Shown piece after piece: positions 32,556-40,969 of a DNA stretch of 46,433 nucleotides; within the stretch, counting starts at the first letter, position 1; each line of letters opens with the position of its first letter. The DNA comes from an uncultured Elusimicrobia bacterium. GTDB lineage: Bacteria > Elusimicrobiota > Elusimicrobia > Elusimicrobiales > UBA9959. Both the position numbers and the translations under genes were made by a program. The notes beneath the pieces are model-generated. The model saw nothing but the letters and a program-made list of their open reading frames with translations. It made no database searches and was not told the origin of the DNA. The stretch is from the NCBI GenBank assembly GCA_903889965.1, contig CAISZM010000046.1, forward strand, positions 1 through 46,433, read 5' to 3'.

Positions 32556-33167
32556 TCAGGCCGGCATCCTGTCCACCTGCGCGGCCAGCGCCAGCGCGAC
32601 GATGCCCGCTACGGCCTTCTTCGAATATTCATCGTCGTCGTAGCTGCCGCCTATGCTGTTGCCGCTTATGTTCATGCTTAAACCCGCGCCGCTTGCGTTA
32701 AAAGAGTAGATATCGAATCCCTTATAAAGGGTGAGGTTTATGTATTGCGTCCGGTTGTCTTCCCCGGTTACGGTGCCGGAGACGCTGTAGTTCCCTCCCC
32801 ACTCGCTCATGCTGAGGCTGATACCTGAGCCGGAGAGGCGGAAGCTGCCGCCGAACTTGCTGAGGTTGAGCCATTCGCTGTTCGTGCCGACGCGGACGTC
32901 GGCGCTGAACATGGTGTCGAGGCTTTTGCTCACGCGAACATCTATACCGGCCGAGTAATCGCTGGCCTGGGCTTGTTTCATGGAGGTGTTGCCGTAGACG
33001 CTCATCCACAGGTTCTGGCGCTGCTTCTGGGCCGGGACGGCGGGCGCGGACGCGGCCGGAAAGGCGGGTTCTTCGGCGATATCCGCGGCTTTAAGGGCCT
33101 GGAGTTCGAAGGCGTATGACGAGGCTGAAAGGGATACGAGTATGGCGGCAAGCGCTATTATCTTCAT
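32556..33167 (-). CDS. Secreted beta-rich protein, unknown function
   Basis: 203 residues from the ATG at 33167, chosen because it has a GGGAGGT ribosome binding site 7 nt upstream and opens a signal peptide (MKIIALAAILVSLSASSYA). The mature part (QASDYSAGIDVRVSKSLDTM, SADVRVGTNSEWLNLSKFGG, ISLSMSEWGGNYSVSGTVTG, YINLTLYKGFDIYSFNASGA) alternates polar and hydrophobic residues like a beta-barrel or beta-sandwich. The C-terminus (AVAGIVALALAAQVDRMPA) is hydrophobic. No family recognised. The longer upstream opening lacks coding character. Confidence 0.72.
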   Translation of the reverse strand: MKIIALAAILVSLSASSYAFELQALKAADIAEEPAFPAASAPAVPAQKQRQNLWMSVYGNTSMKQAQASDYSAGIDVRVSKSLDTMFSADVRVGTNSEWLNLSKFGGSFRLSGSGISLSMSEWGGNYSVSGTVTGEDNRTQYINLTLYKGFDIYSFNASGAGLSMNISGNSIGGSYDDDEYSKKAVAGIVALALAAQVDRMPA

Positions 33168-33345
33168 TGGCTGAACCTCCCCTGCTTTCCTTAATATATT
33201 ATATCCATAAATGACGCCGCCCGGAAAAGAGACTTTCGGCTTTATTACGGGAATCGGGCTTACAAGCGGAAAATGCGCGGCGGGTTTAACCGGCGTCCGT
33301 TTATAATAATAAAAATAGCGCGCCGATATTATAGAATTGAACCTG

Positions 33346-35106
33346 ATGTCCAGGCGCGAAAGGATATACAACATACTAGGCTGGGGGGCTTTCGCCTTCT
33401 CCTGCTCCGCTTTTTTCCTGCCGATCATAAACCCGGATATTTTCTGGCATCTCTCCGCCGGCAGATATGTCCTGGCGCACCTGTCCCCGCCGCGCGCGGA
33501 TTTCCTCTCCTGGCCCATGTCGGGCGCGGAGTGGGTGGATTTTGAATGGCTGACGCAGGCGGTTTATTTCCTTCTTTTCAAGGCCGGCGGGTTCAAGGCC
33601 CTGCTGTTCTTTAAGGCCGCGCTGCTTGCGCTGACGCTGCTGGTGTTCCGTTCGACCGTGCTTCTGTACGGCCGCCGCGGGGCGCTGCCGTTCGTCCTCC
33701 CTTTTTTCGCGGCCGCCATTGTGACCAACAGCGACCTGCGCCCGGAAAATTTCACGCTGCTGTTCTTCGCGCTCACGCTTTACGCGCTCGAAAAGGCCAG
33801 GCTCTCCGGCCTCCCCCGCGGCCCCCTGTTCAAGGCCGCGGTGTTCTGCTTTTTCGCGCTTTGGGCCAATCTGCACGCCGGTTACCTTTATGGCCTGGCG
33901 CTCGTCGGTCTTTACGCCGCCGGGTATTTCTTCGAGGAGGAACTGCCGTTCATCTACGGCAAGGCGCCGTTCGCCCGCCCTGCCGCCAGCCTGGGATACC
34001 TGCGCCTCTTCTTCATAGGCCTGGCTTCGAGCCTCGCCAACCCGTACGGCTGGAAAATATATTCCGTCATCACCAACCACCAGAAGTATATGGAGACGCT
34101 GCAGCAATACATACAGGAATGGGCCACCTTCGACCTTACTAACCTGTACCAATGGCCGTATGTCCTGGCGCTTGCAGCCGTCATGGGGAGCTTCGTTTAT
34201 TTCGTCCTACGCCGGCGGCGCCTGGTTTACGCTCATTTTGCAAGCCTCATGTTCTTCCTGTGGGCCTCCGCCAACTACGCCAGGCACATCCCGTTCTTTA
34301 TCATGACCGGCACGGCGTTTACCCTGTCGCTGCCGTGGACCCGGGCGGCTTTTTCCAGGGCGGGACGCCTGCTGGCCTGGTGCGGGGCGGCCGCGTGGCT
34401 ATGCGTCACCTTCTGGTTCTATAATAACCTGATCTGGACACAGTACACCGGCAAGGACACGCTTTTAAAATTCCAGTCCGAGGGTCTGGCCAATTTCCTC
34501 ACTCTGAATAAGGCCGAGCTTTCCCCGCTGAAGCTTTACAATTTCTGGGGTTGGGGCGGCTGGCTTGGCTGGCGTCTCGGGCCGGAATACAAGGTCTTTA
34601 TCGACGGGCGCTACCTGTTCCACGACCGCATACGGGAAACTGTGGAAGCTTATGACAACATGCTCAACTGGCGCAACCTGATAAATAAATACAGCTTCGA
34701 CCTGATGCTGATAACCCTAGACGAGCCCAGGGTGCCCGTAAGGCAGTCCACCTCCGCCGGCCCCATGGTTTTCTGGCGGCCCGCCTACCTGTTCTACCTT
34801 CCCCGGAAAGAGTGGGCCGTGGTTTACTGGGACCATTCTATCGCCGCGCTGGTGAGGCGCTCGGCCGTACCCGGGGCTTGGCTGGCGGAGCATGAGTTCA
34901 GCTACCTGCGCCCGGGCGACAATATCAACCTGGTGAGGCCGCTTATGGACGGCGAGGTCCCGCTCTCCGCCCTCAGGGCGGAAAGGCTGCGTTATCTCAA
35001 GAACCACCTGGCCGGGCAGGAAGAGTCCGCGAACGGCGAAGTTATACGTTTCCTGGCCGGCGTTGAACGGCTTTGCTCGCAAAAGGGAATTAAATGCGCG
35101 AAGTAA
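33346..35106 (+). CDS. GT-C-like polytopic membrane protein, probable glycosyltransferase
   Basis: 586 residues with about ten hydrophobic helices in the first two thirds and a soluble C-terminal domain. The first loop NPDIFWHLSAGRYVLAHL ... PPRADFLSWPMSG carries the D-x-x-W-H-L motif seen in uncharacterised GT-C superfamily proteins, and RPENFTLLFFALTLYALEKA is also typical. The C-terminal part WGGWLGWRLGPEYKVFIDGR is characteristic. GT-C enzymes use polyprenyl-phosphate sugars outside the membrane; activity here is inferred. A TTG nine bases upstream is the alternative start; a TATTAT box (33327-33332) close to the start suggests a very short leader. It overlaps the MFS gene by 13 bp. Confidence 0.75.
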   Translation: MSRRERIYNILGWGAFAFSCSAFFLPIINPDIFWHLSAGRYVLAHLSPPRADFLSWPMSGAEWVDFEWLTQAVYFLLFKAGGFKALLFFKAALLALTLLVFRSTVLLYGRRGALPFVLPFFAAAIVTNSDLRPENFTLLFFALTLYALEKARLSGLPRGPLFKAAVFCFFALWANLHAGYLYGLALVGLYAAGYFFEEELPFIYGKAPFARPAASLGYLRLFFIGLASSLANPYGWKIYSVITNHQKYMETLQQYIQEWATFDLTNLYQWPYVLALAAVMGSFVYFVLRRRRLVYAHFASLMFFLWASANYARHIPFFIMTGTAFTLSLPWTRAAFSRAGRLLAWCGAAAWLCVTFWFYNNLIWTQYTGKDTLLKFQSEGLANFLTLNKAELSPLKLYNFWGWGGWLGWRLGPEYKVFIDGRYLFHDRIRETVEAYDNMLNWRNLINKYSFDLMLITLDEPRVPVRQSTSAGPMVFWRPAYLFYLPRKEWAVVYWDHSIAALVRRSAVPGAWLAEHEFSYLRPGDNINLVRPLMDGEVPLSALRAERLRYLKNHLAGQEESANGEVIRFLAGVERLCSQKGIKCAK

Positions 35107-36320
35107 TGACGGAAATACTGGCGCACCCGCTGGCCCTGTTCGCCGATTTCCGCAGGCTTTTTACCGGCCGCGTTATTTCCGCCGTGGGCGACAAATTCTT
35201 TTCCATCTCCATAGCCTGGTGGGTGCTTTCGCGGGCCGGGGAAAACTCGAGGTTTCACCTGGGCCTGGTGATGGCGGTGGGCGTGGTCCCGGTGGTTCTT
35301 TTCGGACCGCTGCTGGGCACGCTTTCGGACCGCTCGGACAAGAGGCGCGTGATGCTGGCGGCCGACCTGGCGCGCGCGGCCCTGGTCCTGATATTGGCGG
35401 CGCTGCTCCTGGCCGGAAGGCTTAGCCTCGGCTGGCTTTACGCCCTCTGTTTCCTTATCGCCGGTTTCGGCCCGCTGTTCGAGTCGGCTGTTGCGGCCTC
35501 GCTGCTGCGCCTGACCTCGGAGGAGAAGATGCCGCAGGCCGTGGCGGCCGATTCTTCCGTGCAGCAGCTTTCCGGAGTTGCAGGCTCGGCGCTGGGCAGC
35601 GTCCTGGTAGCCGCGGTGGGGGTGGCCGGGGCTTTTCTTTTTAACGCAGCCAGCTACCTGGCTTCTTTCGCCGCGGTCCGCGGCATAAAGACGCCCCTGG
35701 CCCCGGACGACAAGGGGGAGAATTCCTTCATGGCGGAGTTCCGCGAGGGACTGGCTTATATCTGGGGCAACAAGCCGGTGCTTTACCTCATCCTGGCTTT
35801 CGCTGCTTTCAATTTCTTCGTGGGGCCGATACTTATACTGATACCTATGATAGTCAAGTTCACGCTGAAAGAATCCGTGACCTGGCTTGCCGTCTTCGAG
35901 ACCTTCTTCGCCCTCGGTTCCGCCGCGCTGGCGGTGGGGCTCAGCTTCAAACGCTCGTACGGGAATATCTACGGCTGGTTCTTCGGCTCGCTGCTGGCGG
36001 TGGGGCTGTCTTTCGGGGGTCTTTATTTCGCCGGGGGAAAGGCGGGGATCTGCGCGCTGCTGTTCGCCGCGGGGGCGGCGCTGGGGGCGGGCAACGCCGT
36101 GGCGCTGACGCTTTTCCAGTCTACGGTGCCCGACGCGATGAAGGGGCGGTTCTTCTCGGTGCTGACCACGCTCGCCTACGCGGTGCTGCCGCTGACCTTC
36201 ATGCTGAACGGTTTCCTGACCGAGGAGTTCTCGGTGGGTTTCTCCATAGCCGTCAACGCCTCGGCGGTGCTGGCGCTCTCTTTCCTTATACTGCTTATCC
36301 CGCGGGTTCGCGGGTCCTGA
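35094..36320 (+). CDS. MFS_3-type (EntS-like) transporter
   Basis: 408 residues, twelve predicted membrane helices. The N-terminus LFADFRRLFTGRVISAVGDK is the usual opening of this MFS branch; the intracellular loop GTLSDRSDKRRVMLAADLAR is the MFS signature between helices 2 and 3. MPQAVAADSSVQQLSGVAGS matches the central region. Such proteins export siderophores, macrolides or lipids; the substrate is unknown. Translation is probably coupled to the upstream GT-C-like gene (13-bp overlap), and AAAAGGGA lies 6 nt upstream of the ATG. Confidence 0.88.
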   Translation: MREVMTEILAHPLALFADFRRLFTGRVISAVGDKFFSISIAWWVLSRAGENSRFHLGLVMAVGVVPVVLFGPLLGTLSDRSDKRRVMLAADLARAALVLILAALLLAGRLSLGWLYALCFLIAGFGPLFESAVAASLLRLTSEEKMPQAVAADSSVQQLSGVAGSALGSVLVAAVGVAGAFLFNAASYLASFAAVRGIKTPLAPDDKGENSFMAEFREGLAYIWGNKPVLYLILAFAAFNFFVGPILILIPMIVKFTLKESVTWLAVFETFFALGSAALAVGLSFKRSYGNIYGWFFGSLLAVGLSFGGLYFAGGKAGICALLFAAGAALGAGNAVALTLFQSTVPDAMKGRFFSVLTTLAYAVLPLTFMLNGFLTEEFSVGFSIAVNASAVLALSFLILLIPRVRGS

Positions 36321-36428
36321 GTGCGGGCCTGGAGCAGTGCGCGGCCCACGGCTGAAACAACCACTCCCGAAAATTCCATGACGCCCGGCAGCTGCCGGAT
36401 GCGGAGGAACTGTTCAGGATTTAAGGGG

Positions 36429-36502
36429 AACGCCCCGATTTTTTGTATTATTAGGAAAATAGACGGAAGGGAAGCGCTTTCTGGAAATTTTCAGGCAGCG
36501 GA
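36429..36502. repeat. 74-bp direct repeat, copy A
   Basis: Begins AACGCCCCGATTTTTTGTAT and ends TTTTCAGGCAGCGGA. It matches 37161-37234 at 72 of 74 positions by eye. It lies in the 333-bp gap between the MFS gene and the zinc-ribbon gene. The gap also holds a 7-bp stem (CAGACTG 36612-36618 / CAGTCTG 36626-36632) just before the zinc-ribbon start and nothing else I can name. Confidence 0.88.
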
Positions 36503-36629
36503 GCAACGAGTAAAGAGTATTTCACTAAAGAGGCGGAGAGGATCCGGGCGGCGCCCGGGCGCTGCAAGAAATATAGCAGGCCTTAATATTGTCGCCGCTT
36601 CATAATGAATCCAGACTGTTTATTTCAGT

Positions 36630-36774
36630 CTGTGCGCGAAGAGGAAAGTTCGTATGACCAATGAAAATGAAAACTCGATCTGTGTTCAATGCTGCGGCCG
36701 CAAGCATCCTGAAAAAAGCGACCAGTGCCGTATGTGTATAGGGCTGTGCGCGAAGGAGGGAGTTGGTATGACCG
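36630..36774 (+). repeat. Tandem duplication carrying a ribosome binding site and start codon
   Basis: CTGTGCGCGAAGAGGAAAGT followed by TCGTATGACC (36630-36659) recurs as CTGTGCGCGAAGGAGGGAGT followed by TGGTATGACC (36744-36773), exactly 114 bp later. The repeated unit includes a Shine-Dalgarno and ATG. It continues into the coding part (TGTGTTCAATGC with GCGGCCGSAA), where a 6-bp deletion shifts the spacing to 108. The second copy is read through in frame by the first. Confidence 0.85.
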
Positions 36775-37001
36775 ATAATAGAGCGTTCTGTGTTCAATGC
36801 GGCGGCCGGAACAAGCATCCCGAACAAAGCAACCTTTGCCATATCTGTCAAAAAAAAGGGCTGGAGGGACTGCGTCGTGACCAGGCCACGCTAACCAATG
36901 CCGAAATGGAGGATAAATACCCTCAGTGCTCGCCTGATACTTATCCCACGTTCAAGGACCCGTATTTCAAAGGCCCGAAACCTAAAAATAAGAAAAAATG
37001 A
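36654..37001 (+). CDS. Small tandem zinc-ribbon protein with internal start
   Basis: 115 residues. Two zinc-ribbon-like units: ICVQCCGRKHPEKSDQCRMC (9-28) and FCVQCGGRNKHPEQSNLCHI followed by C (residues about 44-64), each with a CxxC ... CxxC quartet. Between them, residues 31-38 (LCAKEGVG) are the translated leader and ribosome binding site of the second copy. Met39 (36768) has its own GGAGGG Shine-Dalgarno and could start a 77-residue single-ribbon form. The C-terminus is Lys/Pro-rich (KGPKPKNKKK). Function unknown; the basic tail would suit nucleic-acid contact. Flanked by the 74-bp direct repeats. Confidence 0.7.
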   Translation: MTNENENSICVQCCGRKHPEKSDQCRMCIGLCAKEGVGMTDNRAFCVQCGGRNKHPEQSNLCHICQKKGLEGLRRDQATLTNAEMEDKYPQCSPDTYPTFKDPYFKGPKPKNKKK

Positions 37002-37160
37002 AATATTTTTACCGGACCGAGGGGATCTTACCTGAACTGCTCATCGACACCGATTTTTTCGGTTATAGACCCGCCCCGGCCGCCTATTAAATCAAATAAC
37101 TTTCCGCTTCGCTACGCCCGGAACGCCAGGGCGCGGCGGAGCTTTTTGAAATTTCAGGAA

Positions 37161-37234
37161 AACGCCCCGATTTTTTGTACTATTAGGAAAATAGACGGAA
37201 GGGAAGCGCTTTCTGGAAAATTTCAGGCAGCGGA
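37161..37234. repeat. 74-bp direct repeat, copy B
   Basis: Same as 36429-36502 with two substitutions (GTACTATT for GTATTATT, and GGAAAATTTC for GGAAATTTTC). Together the copies bracket the zinc-ribbon gene, a 658-bp stretch. Neither copy has long terminal inverted repeats, so it is not an obvious insertion sequence; it may be a duplicated regulatory region or the scar of a segmental duplication. Confidence 0.88.
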
Positions 37235-37359
37235 AAGATAAGGGCAGGACTGGAAGCTGCGGTAACCGCTCTTATGGTGTCTGCGATCTTCTTGCTATCC
37301 CTATCCATTGGTTCTTGAAAATATTCGGTGGCGTCAAAGGAATACTTGATGATCCCGGG

Positions 37360-37446
37360 ATGGATCCGAGAACCATGATTATGCTCCTGGCGGGGACCGC
37401 AACTGCGGTACTCTTGATGTCGGTCTGGATTGCGGAGGGCGAGTGA
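37360..37446 (+). other. Possible membrane peptide or decayed gene end
   Basis: The frame from 37199 to 37446 is open but starts without a good initiator. Its end reads HWFLKIFGGVKGILDDPGMD, then RTMIMLLAGTATAVLLMSVW, then IAEGE and TGA: one convincing membrane segment. From ATG 37360 it would be a 28-residue peptide with no clear ribosome binding site. It could be the 3' end of a lost gene or a small membrane protein upstream of the Sel1-like gene. The rest of 37002-37470 holds only repeat copy B. Confidence 0.3.
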
Positions 37447-37470
37447 AGTCTTTACGCGAAGGGAAGAATT

Positions 37471-38178
37471 ATGAAATTACGCGGCAAATATTTTAAGGCT
37501 GGCGCTATGATAGCGGTCGCGGCGGCTGGCGCGATAGCGGGCCTTACAGGCATAGCCAGCGGGGCGGAGGAGCGGGTTATAGCCCCGGCCGATCAAATGG
37601 ATACCGTATACTCCTCTTATTGCGCGCGGGCGCCCGTGATTGCCTATAAAAAAACAGATTACTCTGTTGCGCACGTAAAACAACTGGCCGGCCTGAAAAT
37701 AGACGCCCTTGTGAACAACCTGGCCGGCAATGCTTATCCCGCCGATAAACTCCCCGAGGCCCTGAACGCTTTCGGGGGGAAACTGATAATGGATAATAGA
37801 TTCGACGACGGTTATAAGATATTCGCGTGCGCGGCGGAAAAATATTACGACATGTCGGCCATGTACAAGATGGCCATGCTCTACAAGCACGGCTCAGACG
37901 CGTACAAGGAACAGTTCCCCACGGCGCTTATCGCGGCGCCAGTTAAGCGGGATTATGAAAAAGCCTATTTCTGGATAGGCTCGATGATGTACGTGGAAAT
38001 GGCGGAGAAAACGGGCAGGATATCCGCCGAAACGCAGACCGGCTGGAACGCCATAGCCATGCTGGACGACCTGCAGAATACCAGCAAAGTCCCGGCTAAA
38101 GACCAGGTTTCTATAGAAAAAGAGGTGCGGGTCTTTATCGCCAAAAGATACCCTGAAATACTTACGGTTTCCAGGTAG
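37471..38178 (+). CDS. Secreted Sel1/TPR-like protein
   Basis: 235 residues with an AAGGGA ribosome binding site and a signal peptide (AGAMIAVAAAGAIAGLTGIA-SGA). The middle carries Sel1-like helical hairpins: GYKIFACAAEKYYDMSAMYK, MAMLYKHGSD, RDYEKAYFWIGSMMYVEMAE. Sel1 repeats act as scaffolds for protein contacts. Two cysteines (SYCARAP and FACAAE) could pair outside the cytoplasm. Single gene; upstream are the 74-bp repeat and the possible membrane peptide. No function can be named. Confidence 0.72.
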   Translation: MKLRGKYFKAGAMIAVAAAGAIAGLTGIASGAEERVIAPADQMDTVYSSYCARAPVIAYKKTDYSVAHVKQLAGLKIDALVNNLAGNAYPADKLPEALNAFGGKLIMDNRFDDGYKIFACAAEKYYDMSAMYKMAMLYKHGSDAYKEQFPTALIAAPVKRDYEKAYFWIGSMMYVEMAEKTGRISAETQTGWNAIAMLDDLQNTSKVPAKDQVSIEKEVRVFIAKRYPEILTVSR

Positions 38179-38227
38179 CGCGCGGCTTCGCCGGCTGGGC
38201 GCGTTCCGCCCAAAATGCAACCTGGAA

Positions 38228-38353
38228 ATGAAGCCGGTGCCTGTTATCTTGAATGAGAAAGAACTTGTGCGGCTCTTAACCCACCTTGGACTACCCGCAG
38301 AACTCCCAAAGATCAAGCTGGCCGCCCAAGCGTTGCTATATAAACACGCCTGA
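38228..38353 (+). pseudogene. Possible 3' remnant of an IS91-type transposase
   Basis: 41 codons, MKPVPVILNEKELVRLLTHLGLPAELPKIKLAAQ. ELVRLLTHLGLPAE resembles the extreme C-terminus of IS91/IS801-type transposases (...I-x-x-I-L-x-H-L-G-L-P-T-E-P-P). Nothing upstream extends it. Recognised by memory of the family tail only. Confidence 0.33.
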
Positions 38354-38367
38354 GGCCCGCCGGACGA

Positions 38368-38511
38368 ATGGCGGATAAACCGGATTATCCGGGAGAAGTC
38401 CTGCGTGAGATTATTGTTAACGCCATGCTACACCGGGATTACGGTATATTCGGAACAGATATTGCGTTAACTGTTTTTTAAAACCGTCTTGAAATTCGAT
38501 TGCCGATCCAC
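38368..38511 (+). pseudogene. Fragment of an AlbA/RecG-like ATP-binding (HATPase_c_4) regulator with in-frame stop
   Basis: YPGEVLREIIVNAMLHRDYG then IFGTDIALTVF, stop (38479-38481), then NRLEIRLP in the same frame. This matches the conserved YPxxALREAIVNAxxHRDY...IFDNRLEI block of putative DNA-binding proteins with an AlbA_2/HATPase_c_4 layout. Both the N-terminal DNA-binding part and the C-terminus are absent, and a TAA interrupts the block, so it is a dead fragment. Confidence 0.68.
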
Positions 38512-38515
38512 GGTG

Positions 38516-39271
38516 TTATGCGGGGTTGGGTATGTCTATGAATTCGGTCTTGACGCCGAATTTCTTTTCCAGGACGGAGGCCAGCGCGGCCACGCCGGGC
38601 TTTTCGGTGTTGTAATGGCCGGCGGCGATGAAATTGGCGCGGTTCTCGCGGGCGGTTTCCTGGGCCGGCTCGGATACTTCCCCGGTTATATAGAGGTCCA
38701 GGCCGGCGGCTATAGCCTGGTCGAACATTTTAGCGGCGCCGCCGCTTATCACGCCCGCCGTCTTTATTTTTTCCTTGCCGAAGCGGAAGCAGAGCGGCTC
38801 GGCGTCCAGCTTTATGGCCAGCGCCGAGGCGACGTCGCCTATGGTCAGCGCCTTCGGGAAGGTCCCGCTGAAGCCGATAGTTTCGCCGTCGTAGGAGCCG
38901 AAAGGCCTGAGGTCCTTCGCCCCCAGCATTTTGAGCAGCTGCGCGTTATTGCCGGACTCCTTGTGCATATCCAGCGGCAGATGCCACGCGCACAATGACA
39001 TGCCGCTTGCGAAAAGCGCTTCCAGCTTCCGCTTGAAAGGACCCCTGAAAGCCTGTGAGCGGCCCCAGAGCAGGCCGTGGTGCACTATGAGCATGTCGGC
39101 GCCGCAGGCTGCGGCGCGCGTGACGCATTCTAGCGAGGCTGAAACCCCGAAAGCTATTTTTTTTACCGCAGCCCGTCCCTCTACCTGCAAGCCGTTCTGG
39201 GAGGCGTCGCGTATTTTGTCCGACCCGAGGTACGCGTCCGCGAAAGCGACTATCCTGTCCCTGTCAGCCAT
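38516..39271 (-). CDS. Nif3-like dinuclear metal-centre protein (YbgI family)
   Basis: 251 residues, the usual length for the short form. Metal ligands: MLIVHHGLLWG and GHYNTEKPGVAAL, plus DASQNGLQVEGR at the N-terminus. The family forms a hexameric toroid with two metal ions per subunit; homologues are labelled GTP cyclohydrolase 1 type 2, but the physiological role is not settled. It is the last gene of a leftward operon, 9 bp after the glucodextranase-C-like gene. The RecG-like fragment overlaps its 3' flank. Confidence 0.9.
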   Translation of the reverse strand: MADRDRIVAFADAYLGSDKIRDASQNGLQVEGRAAVKKIAFGVSASLECVTRAAACGADMLIVHHGLLWGRSQAFRGPFKRKLEALFASGMSLCAWHLPLDMHKESGNNAQLLKMLGAKDLRPFGSYDGETIGFSGTFPKALTIGDVASALAIKLDAEPLCFRFGKEKIKTAGVISGGAAKMFDQAIAAGLDLYITGEVSEPAQETARENRANFIAAGHYNTEKPGVAALASVLEKKFGVKTEFIDIPNPA

Positions 39272-39280
39272 ATAGCCCCC

Positions 39281-40960
39281 TTACCTGCCGTCCGGCCGCA
39301 CCGCGTAGATGTAGCCGTTGTTTATCGCGTCCGCGATATAGTCCGTTATGAATAAATTCTCGCCGGCGCCCGGGGCCAGTATCAGCGCCGCGTAGGACCA
39401 GAGGGCCGGGTTGCCGCGCAGCGCCTGGCGCGGCACGGCAACGACGATGGCGCCGTTCTCGGTTTTTGGACGGAAAGAACCCGCGGCCTCGGGCCCTTTA
39501 GGCGTGGCCTGGTAAAGCGTCGCGCTCACCGGCGTCACCTCGAGGGCGTATTCCCAGGCGTTGTCGGGGAAGAGCCGCAGCGGCCTGCCCGCCAGCAGGC
39601 TGGTCATTCCGGCGCTGGGCCTGTGGTTTATATCTATGTAGAGGTCCAGCCTCACGTGGCTGAAACCCGAGGCTTCGCGCTTGAAATTGTCTATCTCCGA
39701 AGGAGAGAACCGGAATATTACCGCGTCCGTGTCCGACTCCACGCTGAACGAAGAGAGTTTCCACACCTTGTAGGGGTCGGCGCTCGGAGAAAGCCGCGGC
39801 GCCGTGCTAGGTATCTCCGGCTTGCGCGCCACGTTCTGCATCTCAAAGCCCGAGGTGGAGCGGATCACCTTTATCTTGTTCTCCGTCTCCGTGCCGGAGG
39901 CCGCGTCCGTCAGGGAGGAGAAGATCCAGGACGGCGGCGTTTTCTGCATCAGCCGGTAGGAGTTGCCGAGGGCGCTGCGTATTTCTATTTCGGCGTCCCT
40001 GCCCTGGTCTGAGTTCATGTCCGCCAGCGCCAGCAGTTTCGCGCCGTCCTCAGCGGAAAAATATTCCTCGAAAGCCGGTTTTGCGGCCTTGTAGTCGTTC
40101 TGGCGGTCGTTGAGGCTGAGCATAAGGTCCGCCCGGGTCCTCGCGAAAGCGGCCAGCGCCCCGGCCTGCGCGGCGGAGCGCGCCCACGGAGTGTAGTCGC
40201 CGCTCCAGGGGGAGGCGAGCAGGGCTATGTCGGAAGGGGACGCCTGCGTTGACGCCGACACTTTCAGGGCTTCGGAAACCGTCATGAGCGTGCCGGGGGC
40301 CGCGGCTTTCAGCTTCGCCAGCAGCCCGGCGCGCATGGCTTCAGGATCGGCCGCGGACGTCTCGTCAAAAACCATAAAGGCGGGTTCCGCGCCCGGCGCC
40401 GGAGACGTGGAAAATGCGACAAAAGGCACCGCGTATATCCCTCCGGATTCGGGCACGGCGGCCGCGGTGGAGGCGAGCGGGCCGCAGGCCAGCCATTTAA
40501 CTCCCAGCGCCCTCGCCAGCGGGAAATAGTCGGCGGCCAGGCCCCCGGGCGGGGAAACCAGGCCCGCGGGGATCTTTTTCAGCGTTTTCAGGACCGTTTC
40601 TTTCTCCATGACCAGGCGCAGGTTGAGGAAATAGGGGTCGCTGGAAAGCGAGGCGGTTGACGGTTTTCCTTCCCATTTCACGCTCTCGCTGGAGGGATAA
40701 TAAAGCAGCGGCAGCGGCGGGTCGCCCTGCGGGCGCAGCGCCAGTTCCAGGCGGCCGTCGCGCTCAAGCGCCCCGATCCTGGCCTCGAGCCCCTTCGGAA
40801 GTTCGGTGAAAGCCGCGGTCAGCTTGAGGTTCCTGTCGTTTTCCAGCGCGGTCACGGTCTCGCCGGCGGTCTGACCGTCGGCGGGTATCCAGAGCAGGGA
40901 CTGGCGGGCTGCGGCGCTGCCGGGGAGGAGGAAAATAATGACGGCGATTTTTTTGAGCAT
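39281..40960 (-). CDS. Secreted GH57/deacetylase-like protein with glucodextranase-C (DOMON-like) domain
   Basis: 559 residues with a signal peptide (MLKKIAVIIFLLPGSAAA). The N-terminal 330 residues have a GH57/polysaccharide-deacetylase-like layout (RLELALRPQGDPPLPLLYYP, GLAADYFPLARALGVKWLAC, LMTVSEALKV), but canonical catalytic residues are not evident to me. The C-terminal 170 residues match the glucodextranase C-terminal module: WKLSSFSVESDTDAVIFRFS, VRLDLYIDINHRP, NAWEYALEVTPVSATLYQA, ENLFITDYIADAIN. This suggests action on, or binding of, alpha-glucans in the periplasm. The adjacent CBM48-like gene supports a glucan theme (inference). Confidence 0.68.
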   Translation of the reverse strand: MLKKIAVIIFLLPGSAAARQSLLWIPADGQTAGETVTALENDRNLKLTAAFTELPKGLEARIGALERDGRLELALRPQGDPPLPLLYYPSSESVKWEGKPSTASLSSDPYFLNLRLVMEKETVLKTLKKIPAGLVSPPGGLAADYFPLARALGVKWLACGPLASTAAAVPESGGIYAVPFVAFSTSPAPGAEPAFMVFDETSAADPEAMRAGLLAKLKAAAPGTLMTVSEALKVSASTQASPSDIALLASPWSGDYTPWARSAAQAGALAAFARTRADLMLSLNDRQNDYKAAKPAFEEYFSAEDGAKLLALADMNSDQGRDAEIEIRSALGNSYRLMQKTPPSWIFSSLTDAASGTETENKIKVIRSTSGFEMQNVARKPEIPSTAPRLSPSADPYKVWKLSSFSVESDTDAVIFRFSPSEIDNFKREASGFSHVRLDLYIDINHRPSAGMTSLLAGRPLRLFPDNAWEYALEVTPVSATLYQATPKGPEAAGSFRPKTENGAIVVAVPRQALRGNPALWSYAALILAPGAGENLFITDYIADAINNGYIYAVRPDGR

Positions 40961-40969
40961 AGCGAGGGC

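Noticed and set aside
36321-36605. 94-codon frame after the MFS gene
   Set aside because: No ribosome binding site or protein-like pattern, and it reads through the 74-bp direct repeat.
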